Shown here: in pieces, positions 17,204-25,280 of the stretch
How the letters are laid out: each line of letters starts with the position of its first letter
How positions within the stretch are numbered: the stretch's first letter is position 1
Source of the DNA: Planctomycetota bacterium
Lineage (GTDB): Bacteria; Planctomycetota; Planctomycetia; Pirellulales; Pirellulaceae
Direction: 5' to 3'
Assembly: GCA_963204915.1 (NCBI GenBank)
Contig: CAUJHS010000018.1
Span: 1-64,000, forward strand
Length of the DNA: 64,000 nt
Position numbers and translations under genes: made by a program
Notes under the pieces: generated by a model
Database searches by the model: none
Told to the model about the DNA's origin: nothing
What the model saw: only the letters and a program-made list of their open reading frames with translations

Positions 17204-18151
17204 ATGTTTCAACATATTAAAGACCTTCAGTTCGACGCCCGAGTGTCTCGTCCCGATCCCCGGTTTGCCCGCATTCTGCTCGATCAATTCGGCGGCGGCA
17301 ACGGCGAACTCAAAGCGGCGATGCAGTACTTTGTGCAGGCGTTTGGCTGCCGGCGCGCTTATCCCGATAAGTACGACTTGCTCATGGACGTGGCCACGGA
17401 GGAGTTCAGTCACTTGGAGATCGTCGGCGCCACGATCACCATGCTCCTGGAAGGCGTGAACGGCGAATTGAAAAACGCCGCCGAGGGCAACCTGGTCGCC
17501 CAACTTGGCAATGGCTCGGCCAAAAAGAACGACGTGGTGGGCATGGCGATGAGCAACCCCCGGTTCCTCATCGAGTCGGGCGGCGGACCGATGGTGACCG
17601 ACTCCAACGGCGAGCCGTGGACCGGCGCGTTTGTGAACGCCAACGGCGACTTGACCGTGGACTTGCGATCGAACATCGGAGCCGAATCGCGCGCGAAGAT
17701 CGTTTATGAGCGTCTGTTGCAGTTTACCGACGACCCGCACGTGCAAGACACGCTGCGCTTTTTGATGACGCGCGAGATTGCTCACTTCCAGCAATTCGCC
17801 GCCGCCCTGACCACCATCGAACCCAACTTCCCGCCGGGCATCATGCAAGGCGACTTGCGGTTCACGCATACGTATTACAACATGTCGCCCGGCGAGGACG
17901 CGCGCGGTCCCTGGAACAAGGGCAAAGGCCCCTGGGCTGCTGGCGAGCAGTGGGAATACGTCGAGGACCCGGTTGCGCAGGTCGAGGAAACGCAAGGCCA
18001 GGCCGAGAAAACCGTCGAAGGACACCAGCGCGACCCGAAAGCGACCAAGAAGGCGGAAAAAGCCCTCGCCTCGCAACGTTCTACGGAAGTCAGCTCCGCC
18101 ACGCCCACCGGCGAACGGGGCTGGTCCACCTACGGCGCCCCCGTCGAATAA
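17204..18151 (+). CDS. Manganese catalase
   Basis: A 315-aa protein starting MFQHIKDLQFDARV (ATG 17204; another in-frame ATG lies at 17195). It is a non-heme dimanganese catalase that disproportionates hydrogen peroxide in the cytoplasm. Expected metal ligands are visible: E35 in NGELKAAMQYF, E67 and H70 in TEEFSHLEI, E161 in GAESRAKIVYE, and H194 in REIAHFQQF. Length and domain order match the family. The C-terminal 60 residues are a charged, low-complexity tail (EETQGQAEKTVEGHQRDPKA), longer than in minimal members. No operon partner. Confidence 0.93.
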   Translation: MFQHIKDLQFDARVSRPDPRFARILLDQFGGGNGELKAAMQYFVQAFGCRRAYPDKYDLLMDVATEEFSHLEIVGATITMLLEGVNGELKNAAEGNLVAQLGNGSAKKNDVVGMAMSNPRFLIESGGGPMVTDSNGEPWTGAFVNANGDLTVDLRSNIGAESRAKIVYERLLQFTDDPHVQDTLRFLMTREIAHFQQFAAALTTIEPNFPPGIMQGDLRFTHTYYNMSPGEDARGPWNKGKGPWAAGEQWEYVEDPVAQVEETQGQAEKTVEGHQRDPKATKKAEKALASQRSTEVSSATPTGERGWSTYGAPVE

Positions 18152-18378
18152 CCCTCGCCACGCCAGTCACGTCGGCGCATGCGCATCCGGAGCGCCGCAC
18201 CGCCCGGGACCGCCCATCACCAGCGGACGTATCGGCGCGATACGTCGAACACCTGAAACGGGACTGCCGTGCAACGCCTCGGAAGAAGCACAACCCACTC
18301 GTGCGTCGATGTCTCTGACCAAGCATCCTACCAACTATTATTCTAAAGCGACTCAGAAGCCCAGATTAATCTTCGACT

Positions 18379-18433
18379 AACCCGACGCGCACGAGAGGAA
18401 AACCGAGTCAAAGCCTCTCTTGCGCATCGGGTT
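18379..18433 (-). terminator. Long stem-loop between convergent genes
   Basis: Arms 18379-18398 and 18414-18433 pair at 18 of 20 positions around a 15-base loop; one of the two mismatches is a G-U in minus-strand RNA. It lies 58 bases beyond the stop of the leftward GNAT gene and 228 beyond the rightward catalase gene. There is no strong T tract, so a terminator or RNA-stabilising role is inferred from position. The rest of 18152-18490 shows nothing else. Confidence 0.45.
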
Positions 18434-18490
18434 GGTGCTTGCTAAAGGTTGTTGACGATCCTCGTGGCCCGGTCGCGCCGAAATGGCCCT

Positions 18491-18919
18491 TCAGAAATCT
18501 TCTGCGGCGCTTTCCCGTTCTAACGTCAGGCAGTAATCGGCGAACCCAACCGAGCGCCAGAAGGCCAGCCCCGCCGGGTTGCCGACGAGCACTTCCACTC
18601 GCACCCGGCTGCGATTCCACGCGTGCCGCCACAGCCATTCGATCGCGGCCCGCCCCACGCCCTGCCGGCGCCGTTCCGGGCGTACATAGAACTGCCGCAA
18701 ATACACATACTCCGGATCGCGCCGCCAAAGCGCATATCCAACAATCCACCCTTCCTCCTCAAACAATACCGCCGCATACTCGCCCGCCAGCCAATCGGCC
18801 ATTCGCTCCGCTAACTCCTTCACCGTCATCGCATTCCGGTGCCCTTCATCCCGAATCAATCGCGAATTCATCTCCGCCAGGACAACAGCCTCTTCAACGG
18901 TAGCTCGACGATATTGCAT
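18491..18919 (-). CDS. GNAT-family N-acetyltransferase
   Basis: A 142-aa single-domain acetyltransferase starting MQYRRATVEEA. The acetyl-CoA pyrophosphate-binding motif is RRQGVGRAAIEW (residues about 84-95), preceded by the beta-4 strand YVYLRQFYVRPE and followed by GNPAGLAFWRSVGF, the usual motif B. Length fits the family. The acceptor is unknown. The start at 18919 places the first beta strand directly after the initiator methionine, as usual in GNATs; an upstream TTG in frame would add ten charged residues. Confidence 0.85.
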   Translation of the reverse strand: MQYRRATVEEAVVLAEMNSRLIRDEGHRNAMTVKELAERMADWLAGEYAAVLFEEEGWIVGYALWRRDPEYVYLRQFYVRPERRRQGVGRAAIEWLWRHAWNRSRVRVEVLVGNPAGLAFWRSVGFADYCLTLERESAAEDF

Positions 18920-19071
18920 GTGAGTTCTTCTTGTTACCTTCCTGCCCAATCCGCCGCGGGTTAGAGGTGTTCAAGGTACCTATTGCATAGCTGGCTGGGG
19001 CAGAGTCTCTGACGCGTCAGGGGTTCGCCACTTCTGCAGGGGCGTCGGGTAGCAATTTACCAGACCGCGGT

Positions 19072-19992
19072 TCAAGGCGAACGAGGATCGGCGTCGTCCG
19101 CTGGGACCATCATCATTCTCACAAACTCGGAGAAGCGCTGCGCGCAGTGGACCCAGTCGACCTGCGACAGGTCCTCCGGCCATTGATCGTTGTTGTGGAA
19201 CACCGGCGGGTCGGCCGATCCCTCCAGCGGCACGTAAAACGCCACCACGCCTTGGTTCTCCACGGCCACGCGCAAGTAACCTTGCTGCACTTCCGCAGGA
19301 ATGCCTAGCTGCTCCAGCTTGCGCCAGGCGTCGAATTCGTCATTGGTGATCAGCTCGTCGGCGTTGCTGTGCTCGCGAAACAACTCGGCGATACCGTCGA
19401 GCGAGAGCAACTCGAAGACCGCTTCCGGCAGGCGGATGCCCAGCGCCTGCTCGCGCTCGCGCAGCAGTTCCTCTTGGCGTCGAGAAACCACGGGAGTCTC
19501 CTGAAGCGCCTCGAACAACGCCCGATGGTAACGGAGCTTCGCTTTGCCCGGCCGTCGGGCGGCGCGCTGGCGTTGTTTGCGTTCTCGTTCGACCTGCTCG
19601 CAGCGTGCGGCGTGCTGCGGGGTTCCGGGAAGATACTGCAAGTCCGGCGATCCGGTCGTTCCGCCTAACACCGATAGCGCCTCGGCGGCGACTTGCCGCA
19701 AAGCCGCGAACTCGGCCCCTTGGCGCACGGCGTCGTTGTCGTGGCACCGGTGGCTGCGGGCCGCTTCTTCCGACACCTGCTCCAACTGCTGCAAGGCCTG
19801 CCGTTGCTCGGCGGAGCGATCCTGCGAAAGCCACGCCGCTTGGAACTCGCGCGACCACCAGCCCCACATCAGCGACAACGAGCAAGGAACGCAGCGACCT
19901 TCCGGATAAAGCGCGATTTGCCCGTCGGCTGGCAACGCCAACGCCTGCAACACGCTCAACAGTGATGCTTCCGCCGCATCGGATGTTTCCAT
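19072..19992 (-). CDS. Hypothetical protein with a SUKH-like C-terminal region
   Basis: A protein of 306 aa from the ATG at 19992 (METSDAAEAS); the frame extends further upstream to 20079. The middle is coiled-coil-like and charged (CEQVERERKQRQRAARR). The C-terminal 130 residues contain LREREQALGIRLPEAVFELLS and HNNDQWPEDLSQVDW, reminiscent of SMI1/KNR4 (SUKH) proteins, which often act as immunity proteins or assembly factors. The similarity is by eye and weak. A degraded piece resembling the end of the dispersed repeat lies just beyond its stop (about 18990-19020). Confidence 0.5.
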   Translation of the reverse strand: METSDAAEASLLSVLQALALPADGQIALYPEGRCVPCSLSLMWGWWSREFQAAWLSQDRSAEQRQALQQLEQVSEEAARSHRCHDNDAVRQGAEFAALRQVAAEALSVLGGTTGSPDLQYLPGTPQHAARCEQVERERKQRQRAARRPGKAKLRYHRALFEALQETPVVSRRQEELLREREQALGIRLPEAVFELLSLDGIAELFREHSNADELITNDEFDAWRKLEQLGIPAEVQQGYLRVAVENQGVVAFYVPLEGSADPPVFHNNDQWPEDLSQVDWVHCAQRFSEFVRMMMVPADDADPRSP

Positions 19993-20180
19993 CTCCACGA
20001 CAACTCCCCTCTTTGCTCGGCCAATTAGCGATACGTCACGATCCGGCGCCGGGCGCCAGAGCGGCTGGCGGCACAGCAAATGCGACGCCCCCGCAGTATC
20101 GCCAACTCACTGCAGCGCCAACGACTCCGCCCTTGCCACACCGCCGCTGGAAAGTAGTGCATTCCGGCAGGCAAGGATGC

Positions 20181-20390
20181 TCAAGCCAGCCGTTCGCGTT
20201 TTGCTCGCAGCCGGGCCCGCGCCATACCGTACCCTCCCAGGCCGCACACAACCAGCAGCAAAGGAATGGCGCCGGGTTCGCTATCGGCGTACATCTGTCG
20301 GATCATCAGCATGATCCCGATCGCCAGGATGAACAGCGAGAACCGGGCGAGCCGCTTGAGCTTCTTGCTCGTCGTATGGGCCGTATTCAT
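20181..20390 (-). CDS. Small membrane protein
   Basis: A 69-aa protein (MNTAHTTSKK) with two hydrophobic helices, FSLFILAIGIMLMI and IPLLLVVCGLGGYGMA, a basic N-terminus and a very basic C-terminus (RARLRAKRERLA). The basic ends suggest both termini face the cytoplasm. No family recognised. It sits between the AHSA1-type gene and the gene at 19072, all on the minus strand. Confidence 0.6.
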   Translation of the reverse strand: MNTAHTTSKKLKRLARFSLFILAIGIMLMIRQMYADSEPGAIPLLLVVCGLGGYGMARARLRAKRERLA

Positions 20391-20501
20391 GGTTCTTCCT
20401 GAGTGCTTGAATGAAGCGTCGCGGCATTTTACTTTGCATCGCAAAGTAAAACAAGCGACGATCCCGCGCCCCAAGCCGCCGAACCCGCGGCTCGCGGGCC
20501 A

Positions 20502-20945
20502 TCACTCGGGAATCTCGGCCTCGACCAGTTGCGCCAGGAGCGTGAGCGACTCCTGCCAGCCCAGGTAGCAGGCTTCGGCGGGGATCAGGTCGGGAATCCC
20601 CTCCTGCACGATGTTCATCTCGGTTCCGCAGAAGACCTTTCGTAAGGCGACCGTCGTTTGCATTTCGCCGGGCAAGTTCGGGTCATCGAACACATCGGTA
20701 TAGCGGAGACGTTCCCCGGGGACCAACTCCAAGTAAGTTCCGCCGAAGGAGTGCGCGTTGCCGGTGGAGAAGTTGGTGAACGACATCTTGTACGTGCCGC
20801 CGACCTGCGCGTCCATGTGGTGAACCTTGCCCGTGAACCCGTGGGGCGGCAACCACTTCGCCATCGCATCCGGGTCGAGAAACGCCTTGTACACGCGCTC
20901 GGGCGGTGCTTTCAGGATTCGGTGAAATCGAACGGTGCTGGGCAT
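20502..20945 (-). CDS. AHSA1-type SRPBCC-domain protein
   Basis: A 147-aa protein with the START-like fold typical of the AHSA1 (Activator of Hsp90 ATPase homologue) family. It opens with VRFHRILKAPPERVYKAFLDPDAMAKWLPPHGF and continues with GGTYKMSFTNFSTG and LELVPGERLRYTDVFDDP, the conserved elements that line a hydrophobic ligand cavity. Bacterial members are mostly uncharacterised and are not shown to act with Hsp90. Full length for the family. It is the first of three leftward small genes. Confidence 0.85.
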   Translation of the reverse strand: MPSTVRFHRILKAPPERVYKAFLDPDAMAKWLPPHGFTGKVHHMDAQVGGTYKMSFTNFSTGNAHSFGGTYLELVPGERLRYTDVFDDPNLPGEMQTTVALRKVFCGTEMNIVQEGIPDLIPAEACYLGWQESLTLLAQLVEAEIPE

Positions 20946-21290
20946 CTCGGTTTCCTTTCTGAGCGATTCGCAGCCGTCGACTCCGGCCGCCGAAGATCAT
21001 GCACCAATCAACCCGGCACGCCGACCGCCGTCAAGGCCCATTCCCCCAACCCGGCCGCGTCCACCACGGAGCCAAGTGCGTTTGACGATGGCGCCACGCT
21101 GACGGAGGAGCGGCACGCGACGTCCCCGCCGTAATGCCAACGAACCGGTGAACCCTATTTCTCCGTGGCGGTTTCCGTTGGCGCCGTTTCGCGTGGCACG
21201 AACGCAATCCAAGTTGTGGGAACAACTGCGTGGCTCGCGGGAAAAAGGGTCATGGCATCCAGCCCCATCTCGCGGCCAACTACCGCTGCC

Positions 21291-21320
21291 GGAGGATAGC
21301 GCAATCCTGCGCTATCCTCC
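21291..21320. repeat. Perfect hairpin, 13-bp stem
   Basis: GGAGGATAGCGCA (21291-21303) and its exact reverse complement (21308-21320) flank a 4-base loop. It has no neighbouring gene end within 300 bases and no T tract, so a simple terminator is unlikely. It may be part of a palindromic repeat family. Confidence 0.6.
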
Positions 21321-21540
21321 CGCGGGGTGGCTGAGAGCGAGGTCGCGCTTTTCCGAGAGCAACGCACGCAGGTACGCACTTCAGGCCCGCCCTGATTATA
21401 CTGAACATATGTTCAAAATCAAGAGTTCGCGACGAAAATTGATCCTTCCGCCCATAAAATTTACAGCCATTCAACGCCAGATCGCCAGCAGAACTCGCCA
21501 GACGCCGTTTGACACCTACTCGTGCCCATCGACGCGACAC

Positions 21541-21699
21541 GCGGCGGGGTGGCTGAGATGCCTTGCGTTGACGACGAAGTGGGATGGCTGCCGGCGGAGC
21601 GCAGCAACGCCCAGCAGAAACGCCAACTAACTGGGGCGTCGAAGACTCCGCCCCAGCCACCCCTTTTCAATGGCACGATAAACCCCGGCCACCCCGCCG
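21541..21699 (+). repeat. Dispersed MITE-like element, copy B
   Basis: A 159-bp copy beginning GCGGCGGGGTGGCTGAG and ending GGCCACCCCGCCG. The first 13 bases GCGGCGGGGTGGC are the reverse complement of the element's end as preserved in copy C, so the family has terminal inverted repeats. Inside lies the stem CTGGGGCG...CGCCCCAG and a segment TTTTCAATGGCACGAT shared with copies C and D. No transposase is encoded; all reading frames through it are coincidental. Confidence 0.85.
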
Positions 21700-21856
21700 A
21701 AAGCGCTCCAGTAAGTTCACAATACAAGGAAGCATGTTCGACCTCCGGGAAGGGTGTCGTGTGTGACAACCTTCATTCTTTCCGGAGGTCTTTTCGCGCC
21801 GCAACCCGACTCACATGCTAGCATCATGATGCGTCTGGCATGCTTCCACTTACGAC

Positions 21857-21887
21857 TAAGTTCATGCCATTCTAGAATGTCCCCTTT
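21857..21887. repeat. Left 31-bp inverted repeat bounding a 4.2-kb block
   Basis: This 31-base sequence, containing GGCATTCTAGAATGTCCCC-type core symmetry around ATTCTAGAAT, is repeated exactly in reverse complement at 26031-26061. A few more outer bases (CTTACG) also match with one gap. The GAATGTCCCCTTT end faces into the 4.2-kb block. The sequence is related to the half-sites of the hairpins at 25281-25321 and 56384-56413. Confidence 0.85.
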
Positions 21888-21907
21888 AATACTACTGATC
21901 GGATTGG

Positions 21908-22684
21908 TTATGAACCCTGGCGATCAATGAACTCGACGACCCATTGTTCAAAGCCGTCTTCGGTCGCAAAAGCTCCATCACACCACTTGGATCGTGGCTC
22001 CTCGCCTCGGAGATCAACTACGCCTATACCTGTGGACGCTGTTGATCTCTTAAACATTCTAGCGATCAGTGCTTCTTGTTTTGAAGATGCCGCCACTTGA
22101 TCAAGCGCATACGGCTGAATCCTATAGCGACGAATCACACTCCCTCCGTGCTCGGTCATCCATTCATGTGGGTAGTAGCTTGTCACATCAGCGCTTGAAT
22201 AATAAGAGACCAACAGGATGCCATCATTCTTTTCCTCGTTTTCTAGCATCTCGCTGGCAGGTTCCCATTGGACTCGAGGCAAGGTATGCCAACAATTGGA
22301 AAGAATCTGAAACAAGGTAGCGACAATAACCGGAAGCAACACAACCAGACTGAACATTGAAAAGCGAGCATGCTTCATAAGAGTCATTTCTGCCAAGGTC
22401 CACAGTGCTTTGCGATGATACCAGGGACGCCGGGTGCGAGATTCGGTTGCGTTGTAGGAGGCGGATCGTCGAGGGATTGTGAATTTGGTATCCCGAAATT
22501 GAGCAACTGGCAGACTCGTGCCTCTACTTTGCATGAGTTTATCAGGCAGCAAGTACTGTCGAATGATGCCCTTGCTTCGATGGCTATCATTTGGCCAGGC
22601 CTTGTATAATAGATTGGAATCGTGTTTGGACCAGAACTCTTCGACTTCAACTAGATGATCGATTGAAAACGATAGGCGCGACAT
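21908..22684 (-). CDS. Hypothetical single-pass membrane protein
   Basis: A 258-aa protein, AT-richer than the chromosome around it. The first 110 residues are soluble, with ESRTRRPWYHRKALW just before a long helix, SLVVLLPVIVATLFQILSNCW (about 125-147). The remaining 110 residues are soluble (GILLVSYYSSADVTSYYPHEW, STASTGIGVVDLRGE). No family recognised. Its start lies 33 bases from dispersed element copy C, which fills almost the whole spacer to the divergent gene at 22898. Its stop lies 21 bases inside the left 31-bp inverted repeat. Confidence 0.6.
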   Translation of the reverse strand: MSRLSFSIDHLVEVEEFWSKHDSNLLYKAWPNDSHRSKGIIRQYLLPDKLMQSRGTSLPVAQFRDTKFTIPRRSASYNATESRTRRPWYHRKALWTLAEMTLMKHARFSMFSLVVLLPVIVATLFQILSNCWHTLPRVQWEPASEMLENEEKNDGILLVSYYSSADVTSYYPHEWMTEHGGSVIRRYRIQPYALDQVAASSKQEALIARMFKRSTASTGIGVVDLRGEEPRSKWCDGAFATEDGFEQWVVEFIDRQGS

Positions 22685-22716
22685 TCATTGTCCTCGCATT
22701 GAAGCGCGGAAAAAAA

Positions 22717-22882
22717 GCGGCGGGTGGCTGAGGCGCCTTGCGTTGACGACGAAAAGGGGTGGCTGGCGGCGGAGCGATCGCGACGCCCCAGCGGAAACGC
22801 CAACCAACCCAACTGGGGCGTCGAAGACTCCGCCCCAGCCACACCTTTTCATTGGCACGATGAACCCCGGCCACCCCGCCGC
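22717..22882 (+). repeat. Dispersed MITE-like element, copy C
   Basis: A 166-bp copy, the best-preserved one. It runs from GCGGCGGGTGGCTGAGG to GGCCACCCCGCCGC. Within it GACGCCCCAG and CTGGGGCGTC (10 bp) can pair around a 21-base loop, and the second arm can instead pair with the following CGCCCCAG, so two alternative stems exist. It occupies nearly the whole 213-base spacer between two divergent genes, so their promoters must lie in or at its edges. Confidence 0.85.
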
Positions 22883-22897
22883 CTGGAAAAGATACCA

Positions 22898-23455
22898 ATG
22901 CACGACCCCTCGTCAGGCCAGAGTAAGCGGTATTCGTTCTGGCGGCTACATCGTTTTTCATATCTCGCTTTAGCATTGCTGGTTTTCGCATCGCTGACGC
23001 TTAACCTGCCGCTTTACTCGTGGGCATATGCTGCGAACACCGGCTCATCAGGCATGTGGGATGGTTGGCCGAGACGCTGGTATTACGTCGTTGTTGAGGA
23101 CCGACATCTAATAATCAAAGAAATAGAAACCGATCCCCTTTTCTTTAATGCTACTCTTTTAACTCTACTGTTTTTTGCTAGCTCAATCGCCATAGAATCC
23201 TTGTTTCGCGAACTCCCTCAAACGCGGTTTATCAAAACATCGTTCATGTTGGCTATTATTAGTGCTCTTTGTACATTCTTTGCGCTACAATCTCACAATG
23301 CGTCTTCGCAGTTCCACGATATTGTTTTCACTCTCCAAGAATTCGCGTTGTTCACAGTTTATAATTTTGTCTTCGTTTGTTGGTTTGCCTTTTTCCGCGT
23401 ATTTTGTCGACTCTTGAGCGACAAACTGGCCTGCCTCCCAAAACCTAAACCATGA
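22898..23455 (+). CDS. Hypothetical multi-pass membrane protein
   Basis: A 185-aa protein starting MHDPSSGQSKRYSF (ATG 22898). Upstream readings in the same frame only translate the dispersed repeat. It has four hydrophobic helices: YLALALLVFASLTLNLPL, ATLLTLLFFASSIAIE, SFMLAIISALCTFFAL and TVYNFVFVCWFAFFRVF. After the first helix comes a short aromatic-rich loop with GMWDGWPRRWYYV. It is AT-richer than average for this genome. No family recognised. It is divergent from the gene at 21908 across the repeat. Confidence 0.6.
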   Translation: MHDPSSGQSKRYSFWRLHRFSYLALALLVFASLTLNLPLYSWAYAANTGSSGMWDGWPRRWYYVVVEDRHLIIKEIETDPLFFNATLLTLLFFASSIAIESLFRELPQTRFIKTSFMLAIISALCTFFALQSHNASSQFHDIVFTLQEFALFTVYNFVFVCWFAFFRVFCRLLSDKLACLPKPKP

Positions 23456-23498
23456 GCTATGAGAGTCATAGAGGCCGAAATGGCCGGGAGGACTCTCA

Positions 23499-23564
23499 AT
23501 GAAGAAGAAGCGAACACGGCACAATCCGGAGCAGATCATTCGCAAGCTGCGGGCGGGTGGCTGA
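23499..23564 (+). pseudogene. IS3-type orfA N-terminus cut by dispersed element D
   Basis: A GGGAGG ribosome-binding site is followed by MKKKRTRHNPEQIIRKLR, the start of the helix-turn-helix OrfA of IS3-family elements (homologues continue READ...). At codon 19 the reading enters the dispersed element (GCGGGTGGCTGA) and stops at its TGA. Just upstream TGAGAG...CTCTCA inverted bases may be remains of the insertion sequence end. The rest of the insertion sequence is gone. Confidence 0.65.
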
Positions 23565-23737
23565 GGCGCCTTGCGTTGACGACGAAAAGGGGTGGCTGGC
23601 GGCGGAGCGATCGCGACGCCCCAGCGGATACGCGAGCGAACGCCATCACCGCGAAGGAACCCGAACCGCTGGGGCGTTGAAGACGCCGCCCCAGGCGCCC
23701 CTTCTCATTGGTACGATAAACCCCGGCGCCCCGCCGC
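23549..23737 (+). repeat. Dispersed MITE-like element, copy D
   Basis: A 189-bp copy that interrupts the IS3 orfA remnant and ends six bases before the start codon of the PP2C gene. The left 85 bases match copies C and E almost exactly. The central spacer is longer and different (GCGAACGCCATCACCGCGAA). The stem changes together with it: CTGGGGCGTTGAAGACGCCGCCCCAGG still pairs. The end GGCGCCCCGCCGC replaces GGCCACCCCGCCGC. Confidence 0.85.
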
Positions 23738-23743
23738 AGTTCC

Positions 23744-24661
23744 ATGAAATCTCCTCACGAATCCGATACGGTCGAAATCACGCTTTCGCCTCAAACCGCG
23801 CAGGGCTCCGAACCGACGTTGACGGTTACGGCCGAGGTGGACCTGGCCGGGCTGTCGCACCCGGGCAAACGGCGAGCGAATAACGAAGACCATTTTCTGG
23901 TGGCGCGCTTCGGCCGCTTCCTGGAAACGTTGGACACCAACTTGGTTGGCGGCGTTTCGCGCCGGTATGTCCAAGAAATTGGCTACGGCATGTTGGTGTC
24001 CGATGGCATCGGCGGGCACGCGGCGGGAGAACAAGCTAGCGAACTCGCCATCACCGAGTTGCTCGACTTGGTGCTTACCACACCCGACTGGATTTTTCGC
24101 ACCGACGATGACCAGCTTCTGGAAGAGATTATCCGCCGCACCAAGCAGCGGTTTGCGGAGGTGAGTTCGCGTGTCGCGGCGCGGGCTTACGAAGATCCGA
24201 ATCTCAAAGGTTTGGGCGCCACGCTGACCGTTGGCTGGTCGTTGGGGAAGGACCTGCTCCTGGCCCATGTGGGCGACTCACGCGCCTATCTGTTCCGGCG
24301 GCGAACATTACATCGGCTGACGCGCGATCACACCTTGGCCCAGGCGCTGTTGGAACAGGGAGTCTTGAATTCTGATCAGGCCGCAAGTCATCGATTACGG
24401 CATGTATTGACCCAGGCGCTGGGCGATGTGGAAGGCTACGGACCTCCCGACGTGCAGAAGGTCGCCCTGATCGACGGCGATTGTCTGCTCTTGTGCAGCG
24501 ACGGCTTAACCGACATGGTCGCCGACGAGCGAATTGCCGCGATTCTTGCCGCCGACATCAAGGCCCAATCGTTGTGCGAAGAACTCGTTGCCGCGGCGCT
24601 CGACGCCGGCGGCTTTGACAACATCACCGTGACCGTGGCTCGCTATCGGTTTCCCACATGA
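23744..24661 (+). CDS. PP2C-type protein serine/threonine phosphatase
   Basis: A 305-aa PPM-family phosphatase that would remove phosphate from Ser/Thr-phosphorylated proteins, using two metal ions. The motifs are in order: KRRANNEDHF (46-49), SDGIGGHAAGE (DGxGG at 87-91), AHVGDSRAYLFR, CSDGLTDMV and FDNITVTVARY, which supply the metal-binding aspartates. It is a natural counterpart for the kinases at 9700, 33422 and 37561, although none is adjacent. Its start codon lies six bases after dispersed element D, so any promoter or leader is inside or beyond the element. No Shine-Dalgarno sequence is obvious. Confidence 0.92.
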   Translation: MKSPHESDTVEITLSPQTAQGSEPTLTVTAEVDLAGLSHPGKRRANNEDHFLVARFGRFLETLDTNLVGGVSRRYVQEIGYGMLVSDGIGGHAAGEQASELAITELLDLVLTTPDWIFRTDDDQLLEEIIRRTKQRFAEVSSRVAARAYEDPNLKGLGATLTVGWSLGKDLLLAHVGDSRAYLFRRRTLHRLTRDHTLAQALLEQGVLNSDQAASHRLRHVLTQALGDVEGYGPPDVQKVALIDGDCLLLCSDGLTDMVADERIAAILAADIKAQSLCEELVAAALDAGGFDNITVTVARYRFPT

Positions 24662-24665
24662 GTAC

Positions 24666-24800
24666 GCGGGCAGGTCGCTGAGGCGCCTTGCGTTGACGAC
24701 GCAAAGGGGTGGCTGGCGGCGGAGCGATCGCGACGCCCCAGCGGAAACGCCAACCAACCCAACTGGGGCGTCGAAGACTCCGCCCCAGCCACCCCGCCGC
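24666..24800 (+). repeat. Dispersed MITE-like element, copy E
   Basis: A 135-bp copy that starts five bases after the PP2C stop and ends five bases before the stop of the convergent SUKH-like gene. It lacks the TTTTCATTGGCACGATAAACCCCGG-type segment (given here only as its position between stem and terminus in copies B-D) and goes directly from CGCCCCAGCC to ACCCCGCCGC. The left terminus is mutated (GCGGGCAGGTCGCTG). Confidence 0.85.
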
Positions 24801-24804
24801 ACGC

Positions 24805-25218
24805 TTATTCTGTATGCGACTCGAGGTATTCCAGAAACTCAACAAATGTGTCACCGCATTGAGTGACGGGACCATTTTCCATGCAAGTGGCATCGACTGC
24901 GACGATAGCTATTGGGGATCGGCGAATATCAAATGCAAAAAGTGTCATCCCTCCGTCAGAACCAAAAGTTACCAGACCGGGGCTGGACGATCCTAATCCA
25001 TATGGTTCATTGCAAGGAACGAGTTGCTCAACAGGTTCGAGCATCAAATAACGCCCATTTGGCATGAATCCTTCTGCCCCGTTTGACGCTCGCAAAAATG
25101 CGATGTAGTCAGCAGGTGGCTTAACTCCCAATGCTGCCATCACCTTTTCGATCATCGTTGGAGCCGCTCCCGGCTGTTTTGTCAGGCTTCTCGTGAGAGT
25201 TTGCAATTGCTCGTTCAT
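24805..25218 (-). CDS. SMI1/KNR4 (SUKH)-family protein
   Basis: A 137-aa protein with the SUKH pattern: MIEKVMAALGVKPPADYIAF, the NGAEGF turn, YLMLEPVEQLVPCN, then FGSDGGMTLFAFDIR and a final GDTFVEFLEYL helix. SUKH proteins are best known as immunity proteins against nuclease and other polymorphic toxins, and also occur as orphan regulators. No toxin gene adjoins it here, so it may be an orphan immunity gene. It is convergent with the PP2C gene across copy E and lies inside the 31-bp-repeat-bounded block. Confidence 0.75.
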   Translation of the reverse strand: MNEQLQTLTRSLTKQPGAAPTMIEKVMAALGVKPPADYIAFLRASNGAEGFMPNGRYLMLEPVEQLVPCNEPYGLGSSSPGLVTFGSDGGMTLFAFDIRRSPIAIVAVDATCMENGPVTQCGDTFVEFLEYLESHTE

Positions 25219-25280
25219 CAGTTTGTTACTCCAAGCATTTTTGAAGCCGGTACCACCAGGCGTTGAATTGACGGAATGGA

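Larger units (their letters stand above)
20946..21907. other. Gene-free stretch with repeats
   Basis: About 960 bases without a supportable gene. It holds a perfect hairpin at 21291-21320, dispersed element copy B at 21541-21699, a 9-bp inverted repeat (GACCTCCGG at about 21738 with CCGGAGGTC at about 21782), and the left 31-bp inverted repeat at 21857-21887. At 21105-21140 a stretch resembling the middle of copy F suggests an older, eroded element copy. The apparent reading frames here are translations of the repeats. Confidence 0.6.

Noticed and set aside
22724-22897. Apparent N-terminal extensions and small proteins read through the dispersed element, such as those with AERSRRPSGNANQPN
   Set aside because: The same readings appear in every copy in several frames without a start signal or a known domain; they translate the repeat.
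21541-24800. CRISPR array suggested by repeats between 21.5 and 24.8 kb
   Set aside because: Repeats are 135-190 bases, separated by genes and irregularly spaced; no short direct repeat with uniform spacers and no cas gene is present.
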